Assembly (NCBI GenBank): GCA_947452295.1
Contig: CANGCK010000021.1
Coordinates: forward strand, 1 to 47,792
DNA: 47,792 nucleotides
DNA from: Sphingobacteriia bacterium
GTDB taxonomy: Bacteria; Bacteroidota; Bacteroidia; Chitinophagales; Chitinophagaceae
Direction: 5' to 3'
In this document: positions 1-8,553 of the stretch, one piece after another
How positions within the stretch are numbered: the first letter of the stretch is position 1
How the letters are laid out: every line of letters begins with the position of its first letter
Notes under the pieces: model-generated
What the model saw: the letters and a program-made list of their open reading frames with translations, nothing else
Database searches by the model: none
Told to the model about the DNA's origin: nothing
Made by a program: the position numbers and the translations under genes

Positions 1-1251
1 TAACAATCCTGTTGGACGAACCACCTGCTCTACTACTACGCCACCGGTTTGTTCTAACTCATACTCTCCGGGAGTGGCGCTTACAAAAATGGTTTGACCG
101 ATTAAACTTTCAAATTCATGAAAGTTAAGCGGTCGGTTATCGATGGCGCTGGGCAATCGAAATCCGTATTCTACCAATACCAGTTTTCTACTTCTGTCGC
201 CGCCATACATACCGGCAATCTGCGGTATGGTTTGATGGCTCTCATCTATCACACATAAAAAATCTTTCGGGAAATAATCAAGCAAACAAAATGGACGAGT
301 GCCGGGTTTTCTTCTATCAAAAAATCTTGAATAATTTTCTATTCCGCTGCAATAGCCTAATTCGCGAATCATTTCTAAATCGTATTCTACCCGTTCTTTA
401 ATGCGTGCAGCTTCCTCTCTTTTACCGATCGATTTAAAGTATTCTACTTGCGCCATCATTTCATCTTGAATTTCATGCATTACTTCTACAATCATGTCTT
501 TGGGCGCTAAATATAAATTGGCCGGAAAAATAGCAGCAGTATCCATCACGCCAATGCGCTTACTGGTTTCAGTTTCAATGCTTTCAATTTCTTCTATTTC
601 ATCTCCAAAAAAAGTAATACGATAACCAAAATCTACATACGGTAAATTAATATCAATGGTATCGCCCTTTACCCGAAAAGTACCTCTGGTAAAATCGCCC
701 TGCGACCGATTGTACAATGCATTTACCAGCGCATGCAAAAAAGCTTGTCGAGCAATGACTTGTCCCTTTTCAATTCTAATGATTCCATTAGCATATTCGG
801 TAGGGTTGCCCATTCCATAAATACAACTTACGCTGGCTACCACAATAATATCTCTTCTTCCACTAAGAAGTTGGGACGTGGCTTGTAAACGAAGCTTATC
901 TAATTCTTCATTAATGCTTAAATCTTTTTCGATGTACACATTACTTACCGGCATGTAAGCTTCGGGCTGATAGTAATCGTAGTAACTTACAAAATAGCCT
1001 ACTGCATTTTCCGGAAAAAACTGTTTGAACTCTCCATACAATTGCGCCACCAACGTTTTGTTATGGGTAAGCACTAGCGTGGGGCGTTGCACATTTTGAA
1101 TGAGGTTGGCAATGGTAAATGTTTTACCACTACCCGTTACGCCTAATAAGGTTTGAAATTGTTCTCCCTCATTCAAGCCATCGGTTAATTGTTGAATAGC
1201 GCTGGGCTGATCGCCGGCAGGAGTATATGCAGAATGGAGCTTAAAAGGCAT
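1..1251 (-). CDS. uvrB: Excinuclease ABC subunit B, N-terminal part (cut by window edge)
   Basis: UvrB is the helicase-like damage-verification subunit of UvrABC nucleotide excision repair in the cytoplasm; it receives DNA from UvrA2 and recruits UvrC. The reading frame is open from the ATG at 1251 to the first base of the window, giving the first 417 codons of a protein that is normally about 670 residues. Visible motifs are the Walker A GVTGSGKT at residues 37-44, the family-typical beta-hairpin around YYDYYQPEAY (residues 90-99) that clamps a DNA strand, the DESHQ helicase motif II, and the last visible residues EQVVRPTGLL, which sit just before the conserved Asp-Pro of the second RecA-like domain. 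Helicase motifs IV-VI and the UVR domain lie outside the window. The start fits the family N-terminus (MPFKLHSAYTPAGDQPSAI). Identification is very secure; only the 3' part is missing. Confidence 0.97.
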   Translation of the reverse strand, partial: MPFKLHSAYTPAGDQPSAIQQLTDGLNEGEQFQTLLGVTGSGKTFTIANLIQNVQRPTLVLTHNKTLVAQLYGEFKQFFPENAVGYFVSYYDYYQPEAYMPVSNVYIEKDLSINEELDKLRLQATSQLLSGRRDIIVVASVSCIYGMGNPTEYANGIIRIEKGQVIARQAFLHALVNALYNRSQGDFTRGTFRVKGDTIDINLPYVDFGYRITFFGDEIEEIESIETETSKRIGVMDTAAIFPANLYLAPKDMIVEVMHEIQDEMMAQVEYFKSIGKREEAARIKERVEYDLEMIRELGYCSGIENYSRFFDRRKPGTRPFCLLDYFPKDFLCVIDESHQTIPQIAGMYGGDRSRKLVLVEYGFRLPSAIDNRPLNFHEFESLIGQTIFVSATPGEYELEQTGGVVVEQVVRPTGLL

Positions 1252-1297
1252 ATTGCAAATTAATGAAAAAGAGGGAGGGTGTCACAATTGAATTTTT

Positions 1298-1729
1298 TTA
1301 ATAAGAATGGTGTGCATTAAATAGCTCAACCACTAATTGTACAGCATAATTTTCATTGATTGTTTGCATTTCGATACATTCTATTATTAAATGTGTGTAG
1401 TAGTCTGATGCTGTTTTTAAATCATCTATTATTATTTGGTTGTTGATTGTTTTATTGATTTCAAATACGGGTTGTGTTTGATTAGGGTCTATAAAAAGAT
1501 GTATGGGGAAAGTTTTTTCAAGCAACGCCGGCGAATTAATTACATTGTTTTTACTTGCCTTACATAATAATTTTCCCCTCATCTGAATCATTGTACTTAG
1601 TTGCGTCCAATGGGTTTTGTTTGTATCTTCTTTTACTAATGATACGGTTGATATGCGCACAAAGCTATCCGGTGCATTTAATTGAAAGATGATTGAGGGA
1701 GTAGTTGGGGTTAGTGTAAGGGTTTGCAT
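1298..1729 (-). CDS. Hypothetical protein, 143 aa
   Basis: I do not recognise this protein. It is 143 residues with no signal peptide, no membrane segment and no known motif. The sequence alternates beta-type segments (VRISTVSLV, PIHLFI, NNQIIIDDL) with a helix near the C-terminus, so a small all-beta or alpha/beta fold is plausible. It lies 46 bp upstream of uvrB on the same strand and could be co-transcribed with it. Codon use looks like that of the neighbours, no alternative frame competes, and the length without stops in A+T-rich DNA supports a real gene. No function is proposed. Confidence 0.55.
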   Translation of the reverse strand: MQTLTLTPTTPSIIFQLNAPDSFVRISTVSLVKEDTNKTHWTQLSTMIQMRGKLLCKASKNNVINSPALLEKTFPIHLFIDPNQTQPVFEINKTINNQIIIDDLKTASDYYTHLIIECIEMQTINENYAVQLVVELFNAHHSY

Positions 1730-1881
1730 AGAGTTAATTTGATTATTGTGATACCAATAATTAAAATTGAATGTTTGAGTGATTATTAAACTTTTCTGCT
1801 GCTATAAGCAAACCATTATAAGTTGGTATTGATAAATAATCAGTATCCATTATGTTTATTTTTATTGTTTGGGTCTATTAA

Positions 1882-2312
1882 TTATACCTTTTTTGGTGAT
1901 GCGTTTGGTGTTTGATCATCCTTTAATTCTTTCAATATTGTTTTTGCATTAATAGCAGTAACCACTTTTTGCCCGTTTTTGCTTCAAGCTATTTCATGGC
2001 TACTTTTGCTACATTTCCACCTTGCTTTGCTACTTTTTTACTTTCTTCAAAATCTTTTGGATTGGTTGCCATAGAGATGTCTTTTGTCGAAGCTTCTGCA
2101 AGCATATTCAAACCGTGACAGTTCGTCACGGTTTCATTTCCTTCTTGTTTCAGCCGCTGTTTCAGTTTTCGCCAATAGGCATTGGGGTCTACGCTTTCCG
2201 TGAGTATTGCAATCACATCTACTATAGATATATACCATTTTTCTTGCTCTGCAGCCCATATCGTTCTTACTTGTTTTTCTTCAAATAATTTAATGGCGTC
2301 GTCTCTTTACAT
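1882..2312 (-). pseudogene. Decayed Bro-N family (phage antirepressor-like) gene
   Basis: Read on the minus strand, the segment encodes fragments of a Bro-N domain protein (the family of phage/baculovirus antirepressors, common in Bacteroidota genomes as single genes). The N-terminal part reads IKLFEEKQVRTIWAAEQEKW, then YISIVDVIAILTESVDPNAYW and RKLKQRLKQEGNETVTNCHG. The middle of the usual gene (the IQSIPSPKAEPFKLWL region) is missing, joining directly to a C-terminal piece ATNPKDFEESKKVAKQGGNVAKVAMK. Several lesions are visible. The codon after the candidate ATG at 2310-2312 is TAA. An in-frame TAG follows VAMK (at 1997-1999). A single-base shift is then needed to read the tail GKKVVTAINAKTILKELKDD down to the TAA at 1882. 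An internal 75-codon open frame (1989-2216) is what remains uninterrupted and is probably not a functional gene. Confidence 0.85.
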
Positions 2313-2357
2313 TACTTTTATTATAATTGTCTTCTATAATATTAATCTCAACCACCA

Positions 2358-2434
2358 TCAATTCATACAACAGATAAACCATTTGGACAATTTAACTTTC
2401 TAAAACGTACTGCAGCTCCGGAGGAGCATTATCA
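2358..2434 (+). repeat. 77-bp extragenic direct repeat, copy 1
   Basis: This 77-bp unit begins TCAATTCATACAACAGATAA and ends in the small hairpin GCTCCGGAGGAGC (2415-2427) followed by a short A/T stretch. It recurs at 2663-2739 with only a handful of differences, 305 bp away in the same orientation. The hairpin core (GCTCC-N3-GGAGC) is the conserved part. Reading frames through such elements give low-complexity pseudo-peptides of the APPEL type, so the short open frames here are not genes. Confidence 0.8.
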
Positions 2435-2465
2435 TAATAGCAGGTTTGAATCATAGATTTATTTA

Positions 2466-2478
2466 GCTCCGTAGGAGC
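2466..2478. repeat. GCTCC-GTA-GGAGC hairpin element (middle copy)
   Basis: This is a perfect 5-bp stem with a 3-nt loop, GCTCCGTAGGAGC, followed by GATATCATCCAA. The same downstream string follows the hairpin of the copy at 2720-2732, so this is a third, partial member of the repeat family. The stretch 2313-2744 contains only these elements and degenerate spacer (including GAGGC-containing motifs near 2569 and 2612) and no convincing gene. Confidence 0.7.
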
Positions 2479-2662
2479 GATATCATCCAATCCATTCAAA
2501 AAGATATTTTTCATCGTATTCCACATTAAACTTATATAATAATTCATAATATTCATCTCACCCCCTACGAGGCTTGGGTTTGTGTCTTTTAATTTTTCTA
2601 TTAAGATGTTGCCCCGCTGAGGCTTGTTCATTTGCCTTCCACAATTGCTATCTTATACTTCG

Positions 2663-2739
2663 TCAATTCATACAACAGATAAACCATTTGGATAATTTAA
2701 CTTTCGAAAATGTACTGCTGCTACGGAGGAGCGATATCA
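2663..2739 (+). repeat. 77-bp extragenic direct repeat, copy 2
   Basis: Second copy of the unit at 2358-2434. The TACAACAGATAAACCATTTG block is identical and the hairpin has one arm substitution (GCTACGGAGGAGC at 2720-2732). It runs to within 6 bp of the stop codon of the cyclophilin gene, so in the transcript of that minus-strand operon it would be the first 3' untranslated structure and may help stop transcription or stabilise the end. Confidence 0.8.
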
Positions 2740-2744
2740 TCCAA

Positions 2745-3335
2745 CTATTTCCTTTTTATCGAAAATATCATCACCGGTGGTTCAAAATATTGATTTCGTT
2801 CTCTTTGCTCATAAATTTTCCGAACAATTTGCAAGCCTTTTGTTACTTGTGCAAAGGCGGCAAAACCTTGTTTGTCTGTTATGTTCTCTCCCCCATAATC
2901 AAAGCCCGGCTCTCTATCTAAACAGATAAAAAACTCTGTACCTGCTGTTCCGGGTTCTGCCCTTGCCATCGATACTATTCCAACATCATGCTTTAGTCCG
3001 GTTTGTTTTGTAGGCTCATGCGGTATGCCTTTTACTCGTTGTGCCAATTCGTTATTGCTCTTCCAAATACCACCTTGTATTAAGTAAGATTTGGGGGCGT
3101 TAGAAGGTTGATTGTCGTTGTGTAACACCCTATAAAAGTTTGCGCGCTCATACCAACCAGAATCTACATAACTTAAAAAAGCTGTGGCTGTTTTGGGCGC
3201 TTTATCTACAAATACCTCTAAAGTAATATCGCCAAACTGTGTTTCTATAATTACTTGCGGATTGCCCGTTGGCTTTTGTTCTTTACAAGCTAATAGCAGC
3301 ATTATAATTGAACAGGCTATTACTATTTTTTTCAT
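2745..3335 (-). CDS. Cyclophilin-type peptidyl-prolyl isomerase lipoprotein
   Basis: This is a cis/trans proline isomerase, assisting folding of exported proteins. The first 17 residues form a lipoprotein signal ending in the lipobox LLAC with Cys17 as the likely lipidated residue, so the enzyme should be membrane-anchored on the periplasmic side. The cyclophilin domain fills residues 28-195: the opening VIIETQFGDITLEVFVDKAP and the FYRVLHND segment, which carries the catalytic Arg, are clear, as is GTEFFICLDRE, which matches the family GSQFFITL motif. Length (196 aa) is normal for bacterial lipoprotein cyclophilins. It is the last gene of a minus-strand run, 16 bp after the phytase-like gene. 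Identification is firm; its specific clients are unknown. Confidence 0.93.
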   Translation of the reverse strand: MKKIVIACSIIMLLLACKEQKPTGNPQVIIETQFGDITLEVFVDKAPKTATAFLSYVDSGWYERANFYRVLHNDNQPSNAPKSYLIQGGIWKSNNELAQRVKGIPHEPTKQTGLKHDVGIVSMARAEPGTAGTEFFICLDREPGFDYGGENITDKQGFAAFAQVTKGLQIVRKIYEQRERNQYFEPPVMIFSIKRK

Positions 3336-3351
3336 TTGACCGAATTACTGA

Positions 3352-4635
3352 TTATGGAATTATTTCAAACAGAAAAAATTGTGAACGCTGATAAGCTGCA
3401 AAATTATTGTCGGCTACAAATACTAAGGTTCCATGTCCGTTTGGTAAAACAGGTCCAAAAGTTACGCCTTCTATATTATCGGTAAATACACCCAATTCAT
3501 CCATATTTAACAACAACTGTTTTTTAACCGGTTTAAATACTTTGTTAATTAGAAGCGATGGGTTATTTGTAATATCTGTTGCTCCCTTTAATTTTACTTT
3601 AAATAATTTTATAGTACATGCTAACCTTCCGGTAGAAAAAGAGCGTTCTATTACTAATAATTGATTATTACCAATATCTAACAAATCGGGTATGCCATTT
3701 ACTTTAAATGCGCCCGGTATTATGGGCGCATACGCTACCGGATCTAATTCATACGCATATTGCGCGGTGTTTTTCTTTGTTGCTACATCAAATTTATATA
3801 GTCTTACAAAAGCTTTGTTGGGGGTTAAATCTGCTTTAGGCCCATCTTCATACAATGGCTCTTCTACATTAGTGTAGAGGGTTTTGTAATTATCGGCAAA
3901 CGTTAATCCTTCTAGTACTCCGTTTTGTCTGGGTCCATTTAAGGATGCTTTCATGTATAAATTTGCGGGTAGTGATATTGTATCTATCCATTTTCCAATT
4001 TCGTGCTTAGTTGTTGTTGCGTCTTCTTCTTTTTTGTTGATAGATGTTTGATTTGTTTTTATAGAATCGGTTGCTAATAATAATTTATTATCAACCTCAA
4101 CCGTCATTTTGGGCCATGTTAAACTATCTACCCATTTCCCATATGATTGTATAATGGTTAAAGAAGGGTTGCTTAGTATAGTATCTTTGCTGTTTACAAT
4201 TCGCTCGCCTTCGCTACTCCAAATCATTTGTTGTGTGATTGGATTATAGCGCAGCGCTTCTGGATCGGGAGTTCTTTTAGGGTCCTGTTTGTTGCTGGGA
4301 TATAGTTGTCCTTTTTCATCAATCAAAAAATCTACACCGGTAAAATATATGGTATCTATTTGTTTTTGATTGATGGTAATTTTAGCTGTGTAATACCTTG
4401 CCGGATTAATCGCCGATCGATCATCACATATCATATAGTACCTATCGTTGGATGCATCATAATCTATACCAGATAAGCCGCCTACTGTTGTGTTGTTGTA
4501 TATTAAATTATGTGGCAGCTCATACACATCTAATAATTTTAATTTGTTTATTTGATGGTTGTGTAGTTGTTGACTTGTTCCTTGCAATGAAAACAACAAC
4601 ATTATTATTGCTACAATTTTTACTTTAGCGCGCAT
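3352..4635 (-). CDS. Esterase-like activity of phytase family protein
   Basis: A 427-residue exported protein with a signal peptide (MRAKVKIVAIIMLLFSLQGTSQQ). The GGLSGIDYDASNDRYYMICDDRS block, PDPEALRYNP and the late DNIEGVTFGP segment are characteristic of the phytase-like/esterase-like beta-propeller family (Pfam PF13449). Members are annotated for phosphodiesterase or phytase-like activity, but most lack biochemical proof, so the substrate is open. The WIDTISLP/WVDSLTWP repeats at about residues 167-225 look like a duplicated propeller-blade segment. It sits 13 bp downstream of the M28 peptidase and 16 bp upstream of the cyclophilin, inside the hydrolase operon. Confidence 0.88.
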   Translation of the reverse strand: MRAKVKIVAIIMLLFSLQGTSQQLHNHQINKLKLLDVYELPHNLIYNNTTVGGLSGIDYDASNDRYYMICDDRSAINPARYYTAKITINQKQIDTIYFTGVDFLIDEKGQLYPSNKQDPKRTPDPEALRYNPITQQMIWSSEGERIVNSKDTILSNPSLTIIQSYGKWVDSLTWPKMTVEVDNKLLLATDSIKTNQTSINKKEEDATTTKHEIGKWIDTISLPANLYMKASLNGPRQNGVLEGLTFADNYKTLYTNVEEPLYEDGPKADLTPNKAFVRLYKFDVATKKNTAQYAYELDPVAYAPIIPGAFKVNGIPDLLDIGNNQLLVIERSFSTGRLACTIKLFKVKLKGATDITNNPSLLINKVFKPVKKQLLLNMDELGVFTDNIEGVTFGPVLPNGHGTLVFVADNNFAAYQRSQFFLFEIIP

Positions 4636-4648
4636 GTATCAATCTATT

Positions 4649-6865
4649 TTATTTATTTAGCTTTTCTAAATAGGAGGCCAATTGATTAATAGCTCCTGCT
4701 GCAATAGTTATTTGCTCTTGTGCTTCCTTCCAATTTCTTTGCTCTATTGCTTCTCTTATACCCGGCATGGTTTTTACACCATAGCCCGTATAAAACCCTG
4801 GTGCATATAAGGTATGTTTATACCAAGTTCTTCTGGGTAATCCTGCTGTTGTTAATAATTGTTGCTCGGCTTTGTACAATGCTGAATTGATTCCGATTAG
4901 CTGTTGGTTCGTTGCTTTTCCTTTTTGCTCATTTAATTGAATCGCGGCTTTATCTAATTCATTTAACGCATTTTGTAATACAGAAAAATCTAAATAAGGT
5001 ACCGCCGAAGGAACTTCTTTTATTTGTACATTATAAATCGGGTTGCCGGCTAATTCAATTGCTTTAAATGCAGCAGCTTCTTGATTAATCAATGTTTCTT
5101 CCCTTAGCTGATCTGTTTTGGTCATTAATTCTTTTATATAACCATTTACCGTTTTGTGTAAATCGGTAAAATCAAATGGCAATATTTCTGCATCTGCCAT
5201 TCTTAATACTATTCTTCCGGTTGTTTTAGACAATGCTACTCCGTAAACAAATCCGGGATCTTTAAATTTACTGTAATGATCGTATGAATCATATATAGAG
5301 TGATACTCACCTCCTGCATCTTCTCCACCATAACCTATGTTTAAAGCTGGTACGCCTAGGTGTTGAATAAAAGAAGAGAAATCGGAACCAGAACCCATTG
5401 CCCCTATTTCAAACTGCGTTTTTTTCATGGCTTCTTTTATTGCTGCTGAGCTGGTAGCTTCTAAAATTTGTTTGGCTTTTACTCTATCAAAAACAGTTAC
5501 ACCTTTTTGAGGATCTTTTACTTCTTTACTTATTTCGGTAATCATTTTTTCTAGTGCATGAGATCCTTCTACATCTAAAAATCCTTTAGCATTTCCATCT
5601 GAATTAATATATACAACTGCTTTTTTCTTTAGCTCCTCTCCATGATCTTCTGCCCATTCTGTTGAACCCAACAATCCCGGCTCTTCTCCATCCCATGCAC
5701 AATAAACCAATGTTCTTTTAGGTTTCCATCCTGCTTTTACTAATTCACCTATTGCTTGTGCTTCTTCTAACTCTGCTGCCATACCACTAATGGGGTCATT
5801 GGCACCATTAACCCATGCATCATGGTGATTACCTCTTACAATCCATTGATCGGGAAATTCACTTCCTTTAATGGTTGCTATTATATTTTGTGCAGGTGTT
5901 AACTTCCAATTGAACGATAATTTTAAATGCACTTTTGTTGATTCTGTGCCTCCAATATGATAGGTTATTGGCAATGAGCCACTCCATTCTGTTGGTGCTA
6001 CTTTTCCACTTAATGATTCTAACAATGGTTTTGCATCATGATAACTTATTGGCAATACTGGAATTTTTAACAGATTAGGCGCATCTTGTTGCTTTAACCG
6101 CAATGCTTTTTCTGTTGCGCCTATATTGGGCGTTAATGGATCTCCCGGATAAATAACCATGTCCATAATAGAGCCCCGTTGTACGCCATATTCATTTTTA
6201 AACGGACCCTTCGGATATACATCGCCCTGTGTATATCCATCGTCTTTCGGATCGGAATAAATGATACATCCTATGGCACCATGCTCTTGGGCTACTTTCG
6301 GTTTGATGCCTCGCCAACTTCTACCATATTTTGCAATTACAATTTTTCCTTTAACACTTACGCCCATCTTGTCTAACACTTCATAATCATCTGGTAAACC
6401 ATAGTTTACAAATACCAAAGCACCTGTAACATCTCCATCGGCACTCCATGCATTGTAAGTTGGTAGTTGCCCTTCTTGTGCAGAAGTACCATCTTCTTTT
6501 ATTGCAGGCTCTGTTAACAAAGCCTTATAAGATGTGGGTTGAATCATTTCTAATACCCTTGTTTGTGGCGTAGGAAACAATACCTGATAGGTTTCTATTT
6601 TCACATCCCATCCCCAATTTTTAAACTTGTTGTATATGTTTTGTACTACTTCGTTTCCTCCTTTTGAACCAATATGATGGGGTACTGCCGATAACTCTTT
6701 TACATATTGATCAATTCTTTTGTTGCTTAATAATACATCAAACTGTTGTTCAAGTTTTTGTTGCTGAGTAGCTGCTTTTTCAGAAAAACCTATGATTTTT
6801 GAACTGTTTTGAGCATATCCTACAGTGCTGATTACTAATGATAAACCAATAAATAAATGCTTCAT
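4649..6865 (-). CDS. M28 family zinc carboxypeptidase (glutamate carboxypeptidase II-like)
   Basis: A 738-residue exported metallopeptidase. The first 19 residues (MKHLFIGLSLVISTVGYAQ) form a signal peptide. A protease-associated (PA) domain follows at roughly 140-260 (VKGKIVIAKYGRSWRGIKPK). The catalytic M28 domain contains the expected two-zinc ligands in order: the NHHDAW histidine, the bridging Asp in NGANDPISG, the Glu-Glu in WDGEEPGLLG, the Asp in YINSDGNAKG and the final His in EYHSIYDS. A C-terminal helical region (about 600-738) corresponds to the transferrin-receptor-like dimerisation domain. The architecture matches glutamate carboxypeptidase II/PSMA-like enzymes, which remove C-terminal residues from peptides. 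It lies 28 bp downstream of the amidase gene in the same operon. Confidence 0.94.
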   Translation of the reverse strand: MKHLFIGLSLVISTVGYAQNSSKIIGFSEKAATQQQKLEQQFDVLLSNKRIDQYVKELSAVPHHIGSKGGNEVVQNIYNKFKNWGWDVKIETYQVLFPTPQTRVLEMIQPTSYKALLTEPAIKEDGTSAQEGQLPTYNAWSADGDVTGALVFVNYGLPDDYEVLDKMGVSVKGKIVIAKYGRSWRGIKPKVAQEHGAIGCIIYSDPKDDGYTQGDVYPKGPFKNEYGVQRGSIMDMVIYPGDPLTPNIGATEKALRLKQQDAPNLLKIPVLPISYHDAKPLLESLSGKVAPTEWSGSLPITYHIGGTESTKVHLKLSFNWKLTPAQNIIATIKGSEFPDQWIVRGNHHDAWVNGANDPISGMAAELEEAQAIGELVKAGWKPKRTLVYCAWDGEEPGLLGSTEWAEDHGEELKKKAVVYINSDGNAKGFLDVEGSHALEKMITEISKEVKDPQKGVTVFDRVKAKQILEATSSAAIKEAMKKTQFEIGAMGSGSDFSSFIQHLGVPALNIGYGGEDAGGEYHSIYDSYDHYSKFKDPGFVYGVALSKTTGRIVLRMADAEILPFDFTDLHKTVNGYIKELMTKTDQLREETLINQEAAAFKAIELAGNPIYNVQIKEVPSAVPYLDFSVLQNALNELDKAAIQLNEQKGKATNQQLIGINSALYKAEQQLLTTAGLPRRTWYKHTLYAPGFYTGYGVKTMPGIREAIEQRNWKEAQEQITIAAGAINQLASYLEKLNK

Positions 6866-6893
6866 TTATACTGTTTTTACGGTGATGGGGTGC

Positions 6894-8543
6894 TTATTTA
6901 AATAATTCCGGATGCATTTCGTGCCATTTAGTAGCATGCTGATATGCTTTGGCCGCTAAAATAATGCTGGCTTCGTCGTATAAATTGCCAATAAATGTAA
7001 TGCTGGTAGGGGTATTTCCCTTTTTATTATAGCCGGTAGGTACACATATTTCTGGCTGTCCGGTTAAATTGGTTATTGCCGATTGATTGCCGCTTCCTCT
7101 AGTTGGACAAATCAACACATCTACTTGCTTCATGGCTGCATAAACTTTTTGCATTAATTGATACCTTAACCGATTTGCATTTACATATTCAACTGCTGGC
7201 ATTAACCTTGCTGTTCTAAACGTGTTGGGCCATTCACTGGGGCCTTGTCGATTCATTTGATCATCAATATTGTTTCGAGTAAACTCATCAAATGCAGCAG
7301 CTGATTCGGCAAAAATAATGTTGAGCATGATATCTACATTGTACACGCCATTGTCTGGAAATTCAATTGGTACAAGGGTTACACCCATTTTCTTGAATGT
7401 TTCTATTACCTTCCATTCGTTTCTTGAGGTATCTGTTATTTTATCAAAATAATTTATAGCATAGCCTATTTTAAGTTTTTTAACATCACCCTTGGGTTGG
7501 TAATTAAATGGCTTATTTACGGCCGATGCGTCTTGCCCGTCTGTACCATGTAAATAATTAAATACAATGGCGGCATCATCTGCTGATCGGCAAATTGGAC
7601 CAACTTTATCTAGGCTCCAACTAAGCGCCATAGCACCAGATCGACTTATACTTCCAAAAGTGGGCCTTAATCCTGTTGCACCACATGTTGAAGAGGGTGA
7701 TATGATTGAGCCCCATGTTTCTGTACCAATGGCAAAGGGCACCAGCCCTGCCACTGTTGCTGCTGCCGAACCGGCCGATGAGCCGGAGGAGCCCTGGGTA
7801 AGATTCCACGGATTTTTTGTTCTTCCACCAAACCAATAATCGTCCATAGCTAAAGCGCCCAACGTTAATTTGGCTACCAATACCGCCCCCGCTGCTTTTA
7901 ATTGTGTGTATACGTAAGCATTGGTTTCTATTACCTGGTCTTTATAGGGTGCTGCTCCCCAAGTTGTTTTTGTTCCTTTTACTGCAAATAAATCTTTTAA
8001 ACCATAGGGTATTCCATGTAACAAGCCCCTATATTTTCCGGCAGCAATTTCCGCATCGGCTTGCTTCGCTTCTTGCATTGCAATATCTTCTGTTAATGAA
8101 ATTACGCATTGCAGTGTATCGGCAAATTTTTTTAATCGGTCTATAAAAAATTGGGTGAGCGCTACCGAACTTATTTTTTTAGCTTGAATTAGTGCAGCTA
8201 ATTCCGCTATCGAATAAAAAGCCAAATCGTTTTTATTCACTGGCATGTTCGCTTTTACGGCTGGCCACTTTATAGGCAATTGTTTTTCAGCAAATACCAT
8301 ACCAGGTAATACCGGATTTTGTACCATACTCATCGGTACATCATTGTTAATATGCTGTTGGTGCATCATTTTATACAACAACACATTTTCTTTTAAACCA
8401 TTATACATGGTATCTAGTTCTTGTGTTGTAAACTGTACGTCAAATAATTTGGCTGCCGCCGAAATATCTTTAAAAGAAACCGTGTCTTGTGCCGAAACTT
8501 TTATTACTGATAGTAAAAATATGGTGATGATTCGTTTTCGCAT
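6894..8543 (-). CDS. Amidase (amidase signature family), exported
   Basis: A 549-residue amidase signature enzyme that hydrolyses carboxamide bonds through a Ser-cisSer-Lys triad. The Lys lies in GIPYGLKDLFAVKG and the serine-rich signature is GSSGSSAGSAAATVAGL; the nucleophile region is GTETWGSIISPSS, with Trp where many family members have Gly. I chose the ATG at 8543 (MRKRIITIFLLSVIKVSAQ), which gives a clean signal peptide and leaves a 10-bp gap to the preceding gene. An in-frame start at 8660 would add 39 residues, overlap the metallopeptidase gene by 107 bp and bury the signal. The substrate is not inferable; peptide amides or gamma-amides are possible given the peptidase neighbours. 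Confidence 0.92.
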   Translation of the reverse strand: MRKRIITIFLLSVIKVSAQDTVSFKDISAAAKLFDVQFTTQELDTMYNGLKENVLLYKMMHQQHINNDVPMSMVQNPVLPGMVFAEKQLPIKWPAVKANMPVNKNDLAFYSIAELAALIQAKKISSVALTQFFIDRLKKFADTLQCVISLTEDIAMQEAKQADAEIAAGKYRGLLHGIPYGLKDLFAVKGTKTTWGAAPYKDQVIETNAYVYTQLKAAGAVLVAKLTLGALAMDDYWFGGRTKNPWNLTQGSSGSSAGSAAATVAGLVPFAIGTETWGSIISPSSTCGATGLRPTFGSISRSGAMALSWSLDKVGPICRSADDAAIVFNYLHGTDGQDASAVNKPFNYQPKGDVKKLKIGYAINYFDKITDTSRNEWKVIETFKKMGVTLVPIEFPDNGVYNVDIMLNIIFAESAAAFDEFTRNNIDDQMNRQGPSEWPNTFRTARLMPAVEYVNANRLRYQLMQKVYAAMKQVDVLICPTRGSGNQSAITNLTGQPEICVPTGYNKKGNTPTSITFIGNLYDEASIILAAKAYQHATKWHEMHPELFK

Positions 8544-8553
8544 GATGTGTAAA

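Noticed and set aside
2392..2631. 79-codon minus-strand open frame with APPEL/APTEL peptides
   Set aside because: It runs through the extragenic repeat hairpins; such peptides are translation products of the repeat, not a protein.
2574..2921. 115-codon plus-strand open frame
   Set aside because: It overlaps the repeat copy and the antisense of the cyclophilin gene, which has clear family motifs.
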